A stretch of 64,000 nucleotides of DNA, from the NCBI GenBank assembly GCA_014058105.1, contig JACGCM010001161.1, positions 868,001-932,000 of the forward strand, in the 5' to 3' direction. Under the pieces are notes generated by a model that was not told where the DNA came from, made no database searches, and saw only the letters and a list, made by a program, of their open reading frames with translations. A program made the position numbers and the translations under genes. Origin of the DNA: Kingdonia uniflora (lineage: Eukaryota > Streptophyta > Magnoliopsida > Ranunculales > Circaeasteraceae). Below, in pieces: positions 1 through 11,695 of this stretch (its first letter is position 1; every line of letters begins with the position of its first letter).

Positions 1-171
1 TAAGTTTGATAGACACTTTTTAATATGCTATGCTTGAATGTATGTATGATAACAAGATATTTGTAATATGTGTAAGAGGTATAGCAGTTGATACATACTG
101 TGTCCTCTGGAGAAATTGTTGAGTAGAGCGAGGGATTCGATGACTCGTGTTCAACAGGTATAAAATAAAAC

Positions 172-2679
172 TGAGTATGAGAGACGGAAGTTTAAGTCTA
201 ACTTAGAGAAATTTTTTAAAGAATTATATGACCTTCAGTGTAGATATGTTAAGATAAAAATAGAAAGGGATGAGGTTTTAAGAAAGGAAGAGGAAAGGGA
301 GGCGTTAGTACGAAAACTAAAATACTTGACCTGTTTCAGCAACCCGAGTGATAAAGCTAGGTTTCAAAAGCTGTTGGTAACTCTGACATTGTATTTTGAG
401 GTTGAAGTAGATAGTGAACGGGGTTTAAAAGAAGCTTATGTAGAGTTCTTAAAGGAAAATGTTGTAGTACCTGACCCAGCTCGAGTAATGTTTATAACTC
501 AAGAAGCACGTAATCGTTATAGTGTAGAGGCAAAAAAATGTTTAGCTCGAGCTGGGGTGTCCATTATATGGGGTGATGTAGGACCTTTACCTAATGATTT
601 TGACTTTATGTAGAACCGGAGGGCAATGAGGCATTTTTCAAAATAAGGAAATAACAAATAGAAGTTCAAAAAAAGTTAGAGGGTGAGATAAAGGAGTTGC
701 AAGATGTATTGACGCAACATAAGGAGCAAAAAATGTCTCTTGAGACTCAATTGTTGAAAGAAATATATCTGTTAGAAAGAAGATAGAAGGTGATGAGAGG
801 GCTTTAGGTGTATTGCAAAAAGAAATGCGCAAGCGTCTGCACAAGGCGCATATGCAGTTGAAGATGCATCTGCATCCGTCGCGAGCAAAAGTCGTAGCTC
901 GAACGGAACATGAACATCATATAGACAGTGTGATTAAGTTTTATGGAGGAGAGCTGGCGAGGGTAAATAACGAATTTAGGAAGTGTGTAATGGATTGTGG
1001 GAAGGATTTTGATGTGGAGAATGCAAAGGCTGAAAATATATGGTTTACAAAAGATGAGGAGGAAAAGGTTGTTGAAAAACCAACTCCTAGATCAAGAAAA
1101 AATATGTTAGAAGAAGACGAGGATGAGGTCGAGAGCCTAATACCTCAGTTACGACGAAAGTAACGCCAGAAAGAGGTGGTAACCTTTATAGTTCCTATAG
1201 ATGTTCAAGAAGAGAACTCAAAGAGTACAAGAGACAAGGGGCAGTCATCTCGTAGTGTGAAGGAGCGAAAGCAGAGTAGTTCAGTTATTTACTGAACTTG
1301 TATATGCATTATATTTTTGTAAACTGTTTTGATGGTAAATGAAATCTGTTCTTTGTGATGACTATATAGATAGAGCAATGTATCAATATTACTCAAATAT
1401 TATGTTCTTGAGTAAACTTGTGCACTGTGACATGTAATATGTTCGAATATGCGAATTAGTAGGTTTATGAATGTTAATTGTTGCTGCAGGGTGAACTTGA
1501 GAGGCTCAAAAGAAATGTAAAGTGCTACGTGCTTTAAATGAAGAACTGAACGCTGATCTCAGTCGCCAGCAGGAGACACTGAAAAGTGTTACTGATTTAA
1601 CAGAAAAAATAGAGGTGATAGTAATGGAAGAATGACGCACAGTTGCTCGTTTGATCGAGCAACTGGAAGATAAAGAGGCTGAACTAGCCATTGAGATGAG
1701 AAAAATAGAGGGGTTGATAGAAGTTATAAGAAAAAAGAGTTGGACATTTTTGAACGAAGAACCCAACAGGAGGTGGAGTGAGCACCGATGTGACTTAAAG
1801 TGACAGAGTTGTTGGCGGTGTTGAAGAAAGAAGAAGTTATGTTAAAGATTTTCAATATCAGATAAATACGCTTGAGGCAAAAATAACTGATGTGCGAGCT
1901 GCTGTAAGGGAGGCAGATTGGCGTTCTCATACATATGAAAGATTGTGGTACGTCACTAACATGAGATTGAAGGAGTTAGAAGAGTCGCATAATGAATTAA
2001 TAAAAAAGTATTGGCTCCAGATATGTACTCTAGAGAATATTATTCAAACATTGAAGTTAGACGTTTTGGAGTATCAAGTGGAGAATGGGGAACTACGTAG
2101 CGCGAGGACCAAGTTGGAGGCTGATCTTTTTAAAGCCAAAATAAATTTTGATGAATATGCTGCAGAGAGAAGTCAGAATGAGTCTGAAATGGAAGGATCG
2201 ATGGTCTGGTTGCCCATATGGACGAATTCATGACAGTGATGGAAACTGGTAATGAGGCGACGTTGAATAAAAAATGAACGATGGAAGAATGCTGTAAAAG
2301 TTTAGAAGCTATGTTGAAGGAGGTTAAAGGAAAACTTGCATAATTTATTCTTCCTGATAAGGTGAAATGCGAGGCAAATGATGTGCATGAGAGAGAGATG
2401 ACGGAAGTACTCTCCTTCTTTGTGTCCGAGTTTAAGAGACTGGAAACAGAAAGCAAAACTGTGCATGATAGCCTGGTTTCCAATTGTGTACAGTGTGATA
2501 TGCGGTTGATACGATCTGAGTACCTGGATCGCATGATATCAAGAATTGGTGCTCTTACGAAGAGTAAGATTGAAGAAGGAAAACAAATTATTACGGGGAG
2601 GATGCCCAAGTTGATGTATTTGCGACTTCATGGGGAAAGTTTGCATGGCAATGTGTTGCCTGATAGCTCGAATGATTGA
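172..2679 (+). pseudogene. Antisense extra ORF (coiled-coil) of the Tat-like element, broken
   Basis: Several plus-strand open stretches (about 172-613, 813-1163, 1892-2233, 2362-2679) are separated by stops and frameshifts but share one style: Lys/Glu/Leu-rich heptad-like sequence such as KIERDEVLRKEEEREALV and repeated E-L-K runs between them. Around 326-613 there is a more globular part ending VGPLPNDFDFM. I recognise no enzymatic motif. They run opposite to gag-pol and sit between pol and the expected 3' LTR, which matches the extra antisense ORFs described in Tat-lineage elements. An unrelated host coiled-coil gene is possible but less likely, since no intron structure is evident. Confidence 0.55.
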
Positions 2680-2882
2680 TGAGGCGTGATTACTGTAAGG
2701 AAGAATTATGCGTGCTAAACCAATAAAATTATGGTAGATAGAGTGTAATAAAGTGGGACTGATAATAGCATTAGTGATCTATATATATTTATACTGACCT
2801 TTTAATGAACCAATTGTGTTGCGGAAGTCTGGTAGTCGTTTTGTTGAACTACTAGTCGTCCTGTCATATAAATGAGGGTTGG

Positions 2883-3190
2883 CTTGGCTGAAGCATGAAA
2901 CGACCGATTGTGTAATAGAAGATCAGTTCGGCTAAAGTAGCAAATGATCTATAATATAATTGAAGACTAGTTTGGCTGAAGCAACAATCAATCTGTGATG
3001 TAATAGAAAACCAGTTTGGCTGAAGCAACAAACGATCTGTGATCTAATAGAAGACCAATTTGGCTGAAGCAACAAATGATCTGTAATATATTAGAAGATC
3101 AATTTGGCTGAAGCAACAAACGACCTGTAATGTAATAGAAGATCGATTTGGCTGAAGCAGCAAACGATTTGTAATATAATAGAATGGGGT
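2883..3190. repeat. Seven 44-bp tandem repeats in the retrotransposon 3' region
   Basis: Units begin with a TTTGGCTGAAGC-like word at 2883, 2927, 2971, 3015, 3059, 3103 and 3147, spaced exactly 44 bp, each carrying a version of GATCTGTAATATAATAGAAG. They lie between the integrase end and the antisense ORF. Tandem repeats in this untranslated zone are typical of Tat/Ogre elements and are known seeds of satellite DNA. Confidence 0.9.
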
Positions 3191-3242
3191 GAACCCACTT
3201 ATAATTTATGATATAAATGTAATATGTATATAAAAGTACTTA

Positions 3243-3420
3243 TATAAAATATTAGAAAAATACTGTAATGTAGGGCAACCAAACATAAATATTTCATTGT
3301 TGTAAGATTGACGTACAGAGAATGTTTAGATAGAGTGTTGTATAAAATATTAGAAAGTACTCTTATATAGGGCGATCAAACATAAGTATTTTATTGATGT
3401 AAGACTGATGTACAAGATGA
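3243..3420. repeat. Two direct copies of a 98-bp unit
   Basis: A block starting TATAAAATATTAGAAA at 3243 recurs at 3341 with about 80 bp of clear similarity (GGGCAACCAAACATAA versus GGGCGATCAAACATAA, then GTAAGATTGACGTACA versus GTAAGACTGATGTACA). It belongs to the same 3' untranslated zone as the 44-bp array. Confidence 0.75.
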
Positions 3421-3487
3421 TAGATTTATTAGAAAAGTACAATGTGATAGATTATTATCTTCGATATAGTTTTAATCTCCCTGTGTT

Positions 3488-4500
3488 CTAAGGATTAGAC
3501 ACTCGATCCCCATATTCGGTGGCGAGGTCATAAGAACCAAGTCCACTTTTTCCAACAATGATAAAAGGACCTTCCCAGTTTTCTGTGAGCTTTCCAACAT
3601 TGACTTCCTTTATGTGCTTTGGTACTTCTCGGAGGACAAGATCATTAATTTCAAACTCTTTATGATAAACTCATTTATTATAAGATTTGGCCAAAGCCTG
3701 TTAGTATCTTCTCAAGTTCATGATTACTCTGTCTCTTATTTCTTCGATCCTATTCATATTACATGCCAACTGGATTTCATTTTCTTTGTTTGTCACGGTA
3801 TGATCGCTTAATGGGTGATGATATTGAGTGGTAATGATCTCTTCGGTATCGTATGCTAACAAGAATGGTGTGCATCCGGTCGATACTCGAGGTGTTGTTC
3901 GATACACCCATAATACATGTGGTAACTCTTGCACCCAATTACCTTTCTTTTCTGTCAAACACTTTTTGATTATATCGATGATAGCTCAATTGGTGGTTTT
4001 GGCCTGACCATTTCCTTATGGGTAATATGTATTGGAAGGAGAGTGGATGATGTTATGTTGGTTGAGGAACTCAACGACTCTGGAGCCAATGAACTGCGGC
4101 TCATTGTCGATTCTGATGAGGTGGGGACCTCCAAATCGTATTATGATGGTTTCTCATATAAACTTGATGACTTCGTCTTCTCGTATACGACATAAAAGAA
4201 CTGTTTCTACCCATTTGGTGAAGTAGTCTGTTACTACTAGGAGGTACTTTCATTTTCCTGGTGAAGTTGGGAATTCTCCTACGAGGTTGAGGTCCCATCT
4301 TCTGAATGGCCATACAACCTTGCTCGAATGCACTTCTAAAGCTAAAGCTCGAATTTGGGGTCCATGTCATGGGCAGGCATCACACTTGCTCGCATATTTA
4401 ATGGCTTGAGCTTTCATTTTAGGCCAACAAACTCCTTGCGTAATAGTTTGGTTTGCTAAAGATCATCCTGCTGCATGCGATCCACAAGTACCTTCGTGAA
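3488..4500 (-). pseudogene. Integrase region of the Tat-like element
   Basis: The stretch at 3701-3958 reads WVQELPHVLWVYRTTPR followed by TGCTPFLLAYD, the conserved block after the integrase catalytic core of Ty3/gypsy elements. The C-terminal tail ends GLGSYDLATEYGDRVSNP and stops at 3488-3490. The catalytic core itself (about 3960-4370) is broken by frameshifts; one fragment at 4101-4370 is out of frame. Integrase inserts the cDNA into chromosomes. This copy cannot be functional. Confidence 0.8.
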
Positions 4501-4552
4501 GTTTGTGTAAGAAGTCTTGAGCCTCTTTATCGGATAAACATTGGAGATAGGG

Positions 4553-5700
4553 TCATGTCACTGACTTTTTATAAAGGAAGTTATCGACAACGACGTATCG
4601 CTTAGCATTGTCAAGCACATGTCTCCTTTCCGTAGGATCCTGTGGGAGTTCGCCATCAAAATTATTTTTGGGCCCGATATAGGTGAGGAAAGGTCGTCTC
4701 CAATCGTCCTCATCCTCTTTACCGCCCCTAATATTAATAGAATTTGAGCTCATGATGTTAATGTTGGGGGTAGATATTACTTGAATCTTGAGGTATAGAG
4801 CTTCTGTTCTGAGAACTCCTGCCAGATATGCAAGGGAATCAGAATGTCTATTTTCTCTGCGAGGTAAATGTTCTATGTTAGCCTTATTATACCAGCTCAT
4901 TCTGTCGGCTACTGCTGCGGCGTAATCAATCAATTTTCCATTTTTTTTGAAACTTATCTGCATAATGGTTTGTTATGAGTAAAGAATCTGTGTACACATA
5001 TAACTTGGGAACCCCAATATCTTGAGCCATATCTTGACCATGAATTAATGCCTCATATTCGGTCATATTATGGGTAGCTTTGAAGTTGAGTCTGATTATT
5101 TTTTCAATTCTGTCATTGGAAGGCGTGATAAGGATGATGCCAATGCCTGACCCTGCAGGTTCGGCAGAACCGTCAGTTAAAATGTGCTAACCTTTCTTGG
5201 ATATCCAATCTGACTTTTCTTCGAACTGTTCTTCATTGATGTTGGTACTATCTTCTTCCCAGTCAGGACCATCTACTGGAAAGTCTGCAAGGAAATCTGC
5301 TACTGCTTGCCCTTTTTCGGAATGTCGTGGTTCGAAACGTATATCGTGCTCTCCAAGAGTTACCGACCATTGCTAGACTCATCTGGACTTCTCTCGTTTG
5401 GACAAAATTTTGCATAAAGAATAATTTGTCAGTACTCGAACTAAGTGAGCTTGGAAATACTATTTTAACTTTTGTGACGTGTAAACGAGAGCTAACAATA
5501 GTTTCTCAATCTTAGTATACAGTGATTCTTCTAGAGTGAGAGTTTTGCTAATGAAGTAGACTGGTTTCTCTATTTTCTCGTCAAGTCGAATAAAGATAGA
5601 GTTTAGTGATTTATCAGTAACAGTAAGATATATGGTGAGTTTTTCTCCTTCCTTAGGTGTACTCATCACTGGTGGCTTTCCCAAATAACATTTTAGTTCT
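4553..5700 (-). pseudogene. RNase H and second (plant-type) RNase H of the Tat-like element
   Basis: The fragment at 5460-5684 (TVTDKSLNSIFIRLDEK, then PVYFISKTL) is the gypsy RNase H after the RT. Further on, at about 5020-5300, the minus strand reads DGSAEPAGSG and NMTEYEALIHG, and at 4553-4963 it reads LPRRENRHSDSLAYLAGV. These are the start and end motifs of the archaeal-like RNase H (aRNH) acquired by Tat/Athila-type elements. Frameshifts separate the parts. The double RNase H is the main reason for the Tat assignment. Confidence 0.7.
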
Positions 5701-5915
5701 TGAAATACTGCCTAACATTCTGCGGTCCACTTGATCTCAGGACCATTTTTAGGTTTATTTTTCTTTGTCCCTTCACGCAGTAGGTCTAATAACCATCGAC
5801 ACCGATCTGAAGACTTGGAGACAAAATGATTGATTGCTGCTATATTGCCGGCTAACTTCTGTACGTCTTTCTTTATCTTTGGAGAGGGCATAGATAACAG
5901 TGCACGAATACAATC

Positions 5916-6694
5916 TTAGTCAGCCTCTATGCCTTGTTTGCTGATCAAATGTCCCAAGAATTTGCCTGATTGGACCCTGAACTGGCACTTGTCAGGATTG
6001 AGTCTCATTTTGTAAAAACAAAGGATTTCGAAAGCCGTGTGCAAATCTGTTAGATGGTTCTCCTTATTGAGACTTTTACACAACATACCGTCAATATAAA
6101 CTTCTGTCGTTTTCCTAAGATAGTCTTTGAATATTTGTGTCATCAATCTTTGGTAAGTGGCTCCCGCGTTCTTCAGTCCGAAAGGCATGTCCTTTTAGTA
6201 ATACAAACCATACTCTATAATGAAAGCCGTTTGTCTTGATCCTCGGGTAACAAAAATATCTAGTTGTACCCTGATGCGGTGTTTATCATGGATAAGAGTT
6301 TATGCCATGTGGTAGAATCAAGCAGATAATTGATGATAGGAAGTTGAAAACTATATTTTGGAGTATGTTTATTGAGGTCTGTGAAATCTACATAGACTCT
6401 GATTTTGCCGTTTTTCTCCGATACCGCGACAATGTTCGAGATCCATTTTAGGTAGTTGGCTTTGAGGATAAAACCAACTTCAATGAGTTTATCGATCTCT
6501 TTGTTAACTTCTTCTCGGAGTCCTGGTGATAAAGTTCTCTGTTTATGCTTGACTGCTTCTGCTTTATCTCTCCAACTAAGATTGTGGCAAGCCAAATTTG
6601 GATCAATGCCTAACATCTCATGAAACGTCCAGGCGAAGACATCATTGTTGTCTTTGAGAAATTGAAGAAGAATATTGTGCTCTATTGTGGGCAA
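5916..6694 (-). pseudogene. Reverse transcriptase region of the Tat-like element
   Basis: The first part (6260-6694) has KWISNIVAVSEKNGKIRVYVDFTDLNKHTPK, quoted here only as the fragment VYVDFTDLN, the first RT block. The second part (5916-6188) has MPFGLKNAGATYQRLM and then VYIDGMLCKS. The usual catalytic box is Y-x-D-D; here the second Asp is Gly (codons GAC GGT on the minus strand near 6090), so polymerase activity would be lost even without the frameshift near 6200-6260. LGHLISKQGIEAD closes the domain. Confidence 0.85.
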
Positions 6695-7170
6695 AAGAGT
6701 TCCATTGTAGGTACCTCTTTTATCTCCACTGATCTCGACGTATTATATAGTTATGCGCCTGGCAGTTTGTGTTCTATAAAGTTCTCTGTAATGTTCCCTG
6801 TGGATTTCTGTAATTGATATACGAGTTGTAGAATTGATGGTTCTGTCACAGTGGTAACAGTATTTTCACAAGCTCGGGCTAGCTTTTGACTGCCTTTGAT
6901 CTTGTAAATACCGTCATTCTAATCGAATCGTAACGCCAAATGATAGGTCGATAGGATAGCTCGCATGTTATGCAGCCAACAGCATCCCATGATCCCAAGA
7001 TAACGCGATCTTGCATTAATAATGTAAAATACTACGTCCACTGTTGTTGGTCCAGCTGTAATAGGAAGTATGATCTTTCCTACGCGTTCTTCTTTAGAGT
7101 TGTTGAACCTACTGATGTCGACGTCACTAGGATAAACTTTGTCAGCCAGTCCCATTTGGTCAATCGTGCT

Positions 7171-7590
7171 TTAGAAAAGCAGTTCGATGCTACTGCCAGT
7201 ATCTACCATCATTGTATGTAGCATAACATTTCTCATTTTTAACATGATCATGAGTGCATCATGATGAGGAAAGTTGACATGTCGAACGTCGCAATCTTCA
7301 AAAGAGATCCCTATGCGTTGGGAACTGGATGTAGGGAGTAACCGAGCTTCCTTGTTGACCATGGATAGATCGTAACATTGGCCAAGACATTTTCTTTTGC
7401 ATCTGGCCGATCTGTTAATGGTATGAGTCTCGATAAAGTAGCTAAGGGAGATATGGTACAAAAGTTTCTCCTCTGCCGCTTCTTCGACCTGTACGATCTC
7501 TGTGGGAAGCTTACAAGTCCCATTCTTATAACTTTCAACGTCTACGATGTACTCATGCATTTGTCCATTCACAAAAATATACTCTAACAT
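7171..7590 (-). pseudogene. Aspartic protease region of the Tat-like element
   Basis: The ORF ends with MMVDTGSSIELLF. The D-T-G-S-S active-site signature of retropepsins is intact. It continues in another frame (6919-7155: PITAGPTTVDVVFYIINARSRYLGIMG), matching the second half of plant Ty3 proteases. The protease would process the gag-pol polyprotein. The frame change near 7160 makes it a relic. Confidence 0.8.
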
Positions 7591-7860
7591 TCAATGTAAA
7601 GCGAAGCAATGCTCCCTCTCATGATGTCAGACTTTGTGGTGTATGCAATATTGTTTGTTCTCGATGGGTTAGAAATACTGGGCATTACAAAAAAACTTAT
7701 ATTTCTGAAGTATAGGATATATGCTGGCTATGGTAACAATCATCTTGGGAAGACAAGGTTTTGGCATATTACAGCATTTCTGAGTTCGATTGCCATTAGA
7801 TTTTTTCATTTTCCTGTCTCCTCCGTGATCAGCAGCGCGAATGAAATTTTGGTCTGCTGA

Positions 7861-8533
7861 TTAATCTCTTGTTGTTAAGGTTAATTTTTGAGTTTTTTGT
7901 CTTTTGGATACCATCCTTTCAAGATCAATATATCCGTTGACCTTCTCAGTCATGTCTTCCGAAGTTGTAGGTTTATTCAGAATTAGGTACTCCTTCGCCC
8001 TACTATCCACGAACAAAACATTGGTGAAGGCTGAAATAGTAATCTTTTTATCGAATTGGTCTACCTTCCTGGCCAACTCCAAGAATTTCTTAGTAAATGT
8101 TTTGAGCTTCTCCCCTGGTACTTGCTTAAGGCTGAACATATAATATAAATTTTTCTCTTTATCTCTATTATGCGAGTAGTTTTTGACTAAAAGTTCCCGT
8201 AATTGTTCAAAAGTCATAATGGACCCTTCTGGTAGAGAATGGAACCATCGCAGAGGCTCGTCTAGTAAACTAGTAGGAAAGAGCCAACATATATAGAATG
8301 TGGTTAGATGTAGATTGTAAACCTAGAGCATCCTAGAATTCTTGAACATGCTCCACTGGATCATTTCCTTTGTATTTTTGGATTTTTAGTGTGTGGAAGC
8401 CAGTAGGAACCTCGCCATCCAATAATTTTTGGGTAATCGGGCTCTTTTGTAACCTGTTGTGAATGCCTTTAGTGGTTTGAGCCTGGGCATCAAACAGTTC
8501 TTTGAAATGCTTTTCAACATATTCCTTAGTCAT
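7861..8533 (-). pseudogene. gag region of the Tat-like element
   Basis: Two fragments (8333-8533 and 7861-8217) carry the plant retrotransposon gag pattern: KIQKYKGNDPVEHVQEF (start of the capsid domain) and TFEQLRELLVKNY, then LKQVPGEKLKTFTKKFLELA. Gag forms the virus-like particle around the element RNA. A frame break lies between 8217 and 8333, and nothing convincing remains of the zinc knuckle. Confidence 0.75.
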
Positions 8534-9056
8534 GTACTGATAAGCTATAATGGTCGGTCGTGGGATACGTCCTTTTCGAGGGTTGTAGTCACCACTTTCT
8601 TTACTTAGCTGATCACGTGATAGAATATGAACTTTTCCTTGGGGTGGCTCTTCTGCCTGTCTAACTCTAGCAAGATCTCCATCAACTTCTTAGTGGACTT
8701 CCTGTATCAGAGCGGCTCACCCCCATGTTGCTTATGATTAGATCGAACTTTGCCTCTCCGATTGTTTGCGTGAGGTCCTATCCTGTCGAGAATGAAAACC
8801 CACGAAGCAGCTTGCAACACACCTTTATTCTTTTGGGCTATAATCTATTGACTCTGAAAGACCTTCAACGCGTCTTGTACGCTTGTCAGCTATTATTCTA
8901 GAGTGGCTCACATTTCAGTTTCAAAGTTGAGATTGGCCCGCAGTTCTAATAGTACTGCATTTCCTTCTCCTAGAGAAATTGACGTACTCTAGACTGGAAG
9001 CATCATTCCGTAGAGAGATGATCAGCTATTTATGAGACAATGAGTTTGGGAACTTC

Positions 9057-9077
9057 GTTCCCACAGACGACACTAAA
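9057..9077 (-). other. Primer-binding region of the Tat-like element
   Basis: Directly inside the 5' LTR the minus strand reads TAGTGTCGTCTGTGGGAAC. Many plant Ty3/gypsy elements have TGGCGCCGTCTGTGGGAA here; the three differences are all C-to-T or G-to-A changes, as expected from decay of methylated cytosines. The exact primer tRNA is not assigned. Confidence 0.65.
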
Positions 9078-9567
9078 TGTAATAGCTTAATTTCGTGATC
9101 CGAACTTGGCCTTTACACCGAAGATAATCAGAACGTTAATGAACAATTAGTAATAGTTAACACAAAAGTTTAGCGTGTAAAACCTTTGAATAGGTTAAAA
9201 ACTACGACCTCTCTTGAGGATTTTAGAAAAAGAAAGATCTTATTGAGGTTGTTAGCTATTACAAATGATGTTCTGAATGTTCGAATATAGAGTGTTAGAG
9301 TGAGGATTCATCTGTCCTTTATCTGGAATTCTCTGGTCCTATTTATAGGTTTTCTAATATGACCGTTTGATGACCATTATTATCTTTAATGATGGACGTT
9401 ATAATATATATTTGATTATTTTTAATTTGATTGTGTAATGGTCTGATCTTGCTATTTTGTAACAGCTTCATTAATGACGGTGCCTTTGTTGACTCGAACT
9501 GATGATGTAGAGGTCGAAAGTGATGACTAGAACTTTATAACTGTAATGTGTCATACATTATGCCACA
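9078..9567 (-). repeat. 5' LTR of the Tat-like element
   Basis: On the minus strand the LTR runs from TGTGGCATAATG at 9567 to GCTATTACA at 9078, giving TG...CA ends and about 490 bp. It sits immediately upstream of the primer-binding region. The partner LTR is outside the window, so the ends are inferred from the TG/CA rule and the primer site rather than from an alignment of two LTRs. Confidence 0.65.
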
Positions 9568-9639
9568 TGCATGTTGATGAGGTCGAGTGGTCGTATGATG
9601 GTCAAAGATGAAGCATGAGTCCGAGATGCGGAATAAGCC

Positions 9640-10893
9640 ACTATAATTAGAATTCCAGGGGAGATCGCGAGAGCTGCCGAATACCTTAGGAAGGATTTCA
9701 AAATAAAAGGCCTTGAGAAATCAAGTAGTATCTTGATTTGCAGATCAAACATATTGGTAGTGGCATACTCGTACACCAAGCAATATATATCGGAAAAGTT
9801 ATTTAACACTTATGTATGGATGTAGCACATTGTGCTAAGTCGTTTATTCCACGTCCATTACTTGGATGTGGACAATGACATCTTCCACCACCTAATGGGG
9901 GGATAAACTCCTATGGTCGTAACGCCATAGCTAGGAGATGTTATGCCATAGTTAGCTGGGTATACTAGACCCAATGATTCATTTGCAATGAGCTGTTTGG
10001 CTTGCCATAATTTTATTCCTACCCAAAGGCACTGGATCGAATGAGATCTGACACATTCTGAGGTATTAGATCGGTATGAAAGAGTGGGGTTTGTTTTACT
10101 CGAAATGGTAAACGATAAATTATAGGGTACACCCATACATAATACTTGCCAGGCCCATATAGAGGCCATTGTCAGGTGGATTATGTGTTGATGTACAGGA
10201 ATACATAAAGATTCTTGGAGATTGATGAAGCAGACGGCGACAGCTACATCCTCGAACCACGAGGAGATTATTGCACTTCATGAAGCTGGCAGAGAATGAT
10301 GGTTGCGCTCCAAGATACATCACACCAGCTGAAGATTGTGGCATGTTTTATCCAAGATAAAACCTCGACTATGTATGAAGACAACTCGGTTTGCATCATT
10401 CAAGTCAATGACGATTTTATCAATGACGACAGAACAAAACATATTTCACGGAAGCCATTCCATACTTAGGAATTATAAAAGGCGAATGAGATTGGCGTTA
10501 TTCAAGATATTTTAGAAGGTAATTTTGCAAACCTATTCACGAAGACTCTTTCATCACTTACGTTCAAGTAGCTAGTACACAGAATCGGCATGCAAAAGTT
10601 TTATTTATCAATATCTCAAGGAGATACATCTCAGGGAGATCGACGACAGGGGTAGTAGTCCTAACCTGACGTGGAACACATGCGTGTTGTATTATTTTTC
10701 TTGATAGTGCAATTTTTATCCTATGAAGTTTTACTGACTAGAGGTTTTTATGAGGCAATGTATACGCGCCCACAACCTATATAGGGAATTAGATTATACT
10801 TTTTCTTTGCATATCTTTTTGCCCAAGGGGGTTTTGCTAGGCAGAGGTTTTGATGAGGCACGTCGTCCTGGTATAGAACACCCTAAGGGGGAA
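9640..10893 (+). pseudogene. Ty1/copia reverse transcriptase-RNase H remnant
   Basis: In shifting frames the plus strand reads AAEYLRKDFKIKGLEK (copia RT end, compare the family pattern YLKxEFEMKDLGK), then ATATSSNHEEIIALHEAGRE (RNase H core), NDDRTKHIS, and FANLFTKTLSSLTFK with VHRIGMQKF near the stop. It ends in the usual copia 3' untranslated stretch with a purine tract AAGGGGGA just before the LTR at 10894. The 5' half is missing and the remnant abuts the gypsy LTR at 9567, so the gypsy element probably inserted into or replaced it. Confidence 0.8.
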
Positions 10894-11106
10894 TGTTAGT
10901 TGTTGGGTCCGGTCCAAGGTGGGAACCCAACTGGGTTAGGGTGCATACTAGACTTCTAACAAGCTCATAGACCATTATGGTTTATGAGGAGAGTTTTGAG
11001 TTAGTATAGATAACCCAATAAGAATATAGAGAATTATCATCAATAAAGATATTTCTACTATTCTCTCATATCAACTTGTTAGAGTATTATCCAATATTAT
11101 CCGACA
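10894..11106 (+). repeat. 3' LTR of the Ty1/copia remnant
   Basis: It starts TGTTAGTTGTTGGGTCC right after the polypurine tract. It resembles the copia LTR at 61883 (shared blocks GTTGGGTCC, GGAACCCAAC, GGGTT and TAACAA), so both belong to related families. The right end near CCGACA (11101-11106) is inferred from that comparison. An AATAAA signal lies inside at about 11042. Confidence 0.6.
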
Positions 11107-11449
11107 AATATCTAATATTTTAGACTTCAAGTATGTACTTAATATGTAAATATATAATCTTTTTAACCTCATGTGCTCCACTTAAGAACGTGCCCAAAAC
11201 AGTTTCCAATAACATGTCCAAAGCACGAATCCAAGCCCTCGCAGTAGTGTTTTAATTGAAAGATGGTTCTTTGGAGCCATCTTTTGACCAAAAATATTAG
11301 TAAATAATGGAAAGTGTTTGAATTGAAAAAAAAAAAAAACAACTGGCAGCGTATATTACGAAGGAGCATGAGATGAGCTCAAAACTAGGGGATAGAATCA
11401 GTGGTGAAAGATATTTTCCTACCACAATAAACAACTACCACTATTACGC

Positions 11450-11656
11450 CACGTGTCCCCACATATTTGACACGTAGCACTTACGATATTTTGGTCCAAG
11501 AAAGAAAAAGATATTTTCCTATAACTGCAATATCTTGGCAACTCACCAATCACTGATCAACACGTGGTATTGGTTGCGTACGCGTTTAGTTTTTATACGC
11601 TTGATTCACCATTGTTAATCCGCCACGTGTTTGCTTTTGCGTAATCTATATATAAA
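11450..11656 (+). promoter_or_regulatory. G-box/ABRE cluster and TATA box of the EDL3-like gene
   Basis: Three perfect CACGTG palindromes lie at 11450-11455, 11561-11566 and 11624-11629, each in an ABRE-like context (GCCACGTGTC, ACACGTGGTA, GCCACGTGTT), with a half-site CACGTA at 11471. A TATA box TATATATAAA is at 11647-11656, about 40 bp before the ATG. Such clusters bind bZIP factors of the ABF/ABI5 type, which fits the ABA-responsive expression known for Arabidopsis EDL3. Confidence 0.75.
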
Positions 11657-11695
11657 CACAGAAACCAAAACGCCGAGGCACAATTTCCGTCCGTC

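Larger units (their letters stand above)
1..9567 (-). mobile_element. Ty3/gypsy LTR retrotransposon, Tat-like, degenerate
   Basis: Read on the minus strand the order is LTR (9078-9567), primer-binding region, gag, protease, reverse transcriptase, RNase H, a second plant-type RNase H, integrase (stop at 3488), then tandem repeats and a coiled-coil ORF in the opposite orientation. A second (archaeal-like) RNase H between the gypsy RNase H and integrase, and an antisense extra ORF between pol and the 3' LTR, are known traits of the Tat/Retand/Grande group, so I place it there. All coding parts carry frameshifts and stops. The 3' LTR is not seen and should lie left of base 1. The left boundary given is just the window edge. 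Confidence 0.8.

Noticed and set aside
2883..3190. Regularly spaced repeats, superficially CRISPR-like
   Set aside because: Units are contiguous 44-bp tandem copies without unique spacers, in a plant retrotransposon.
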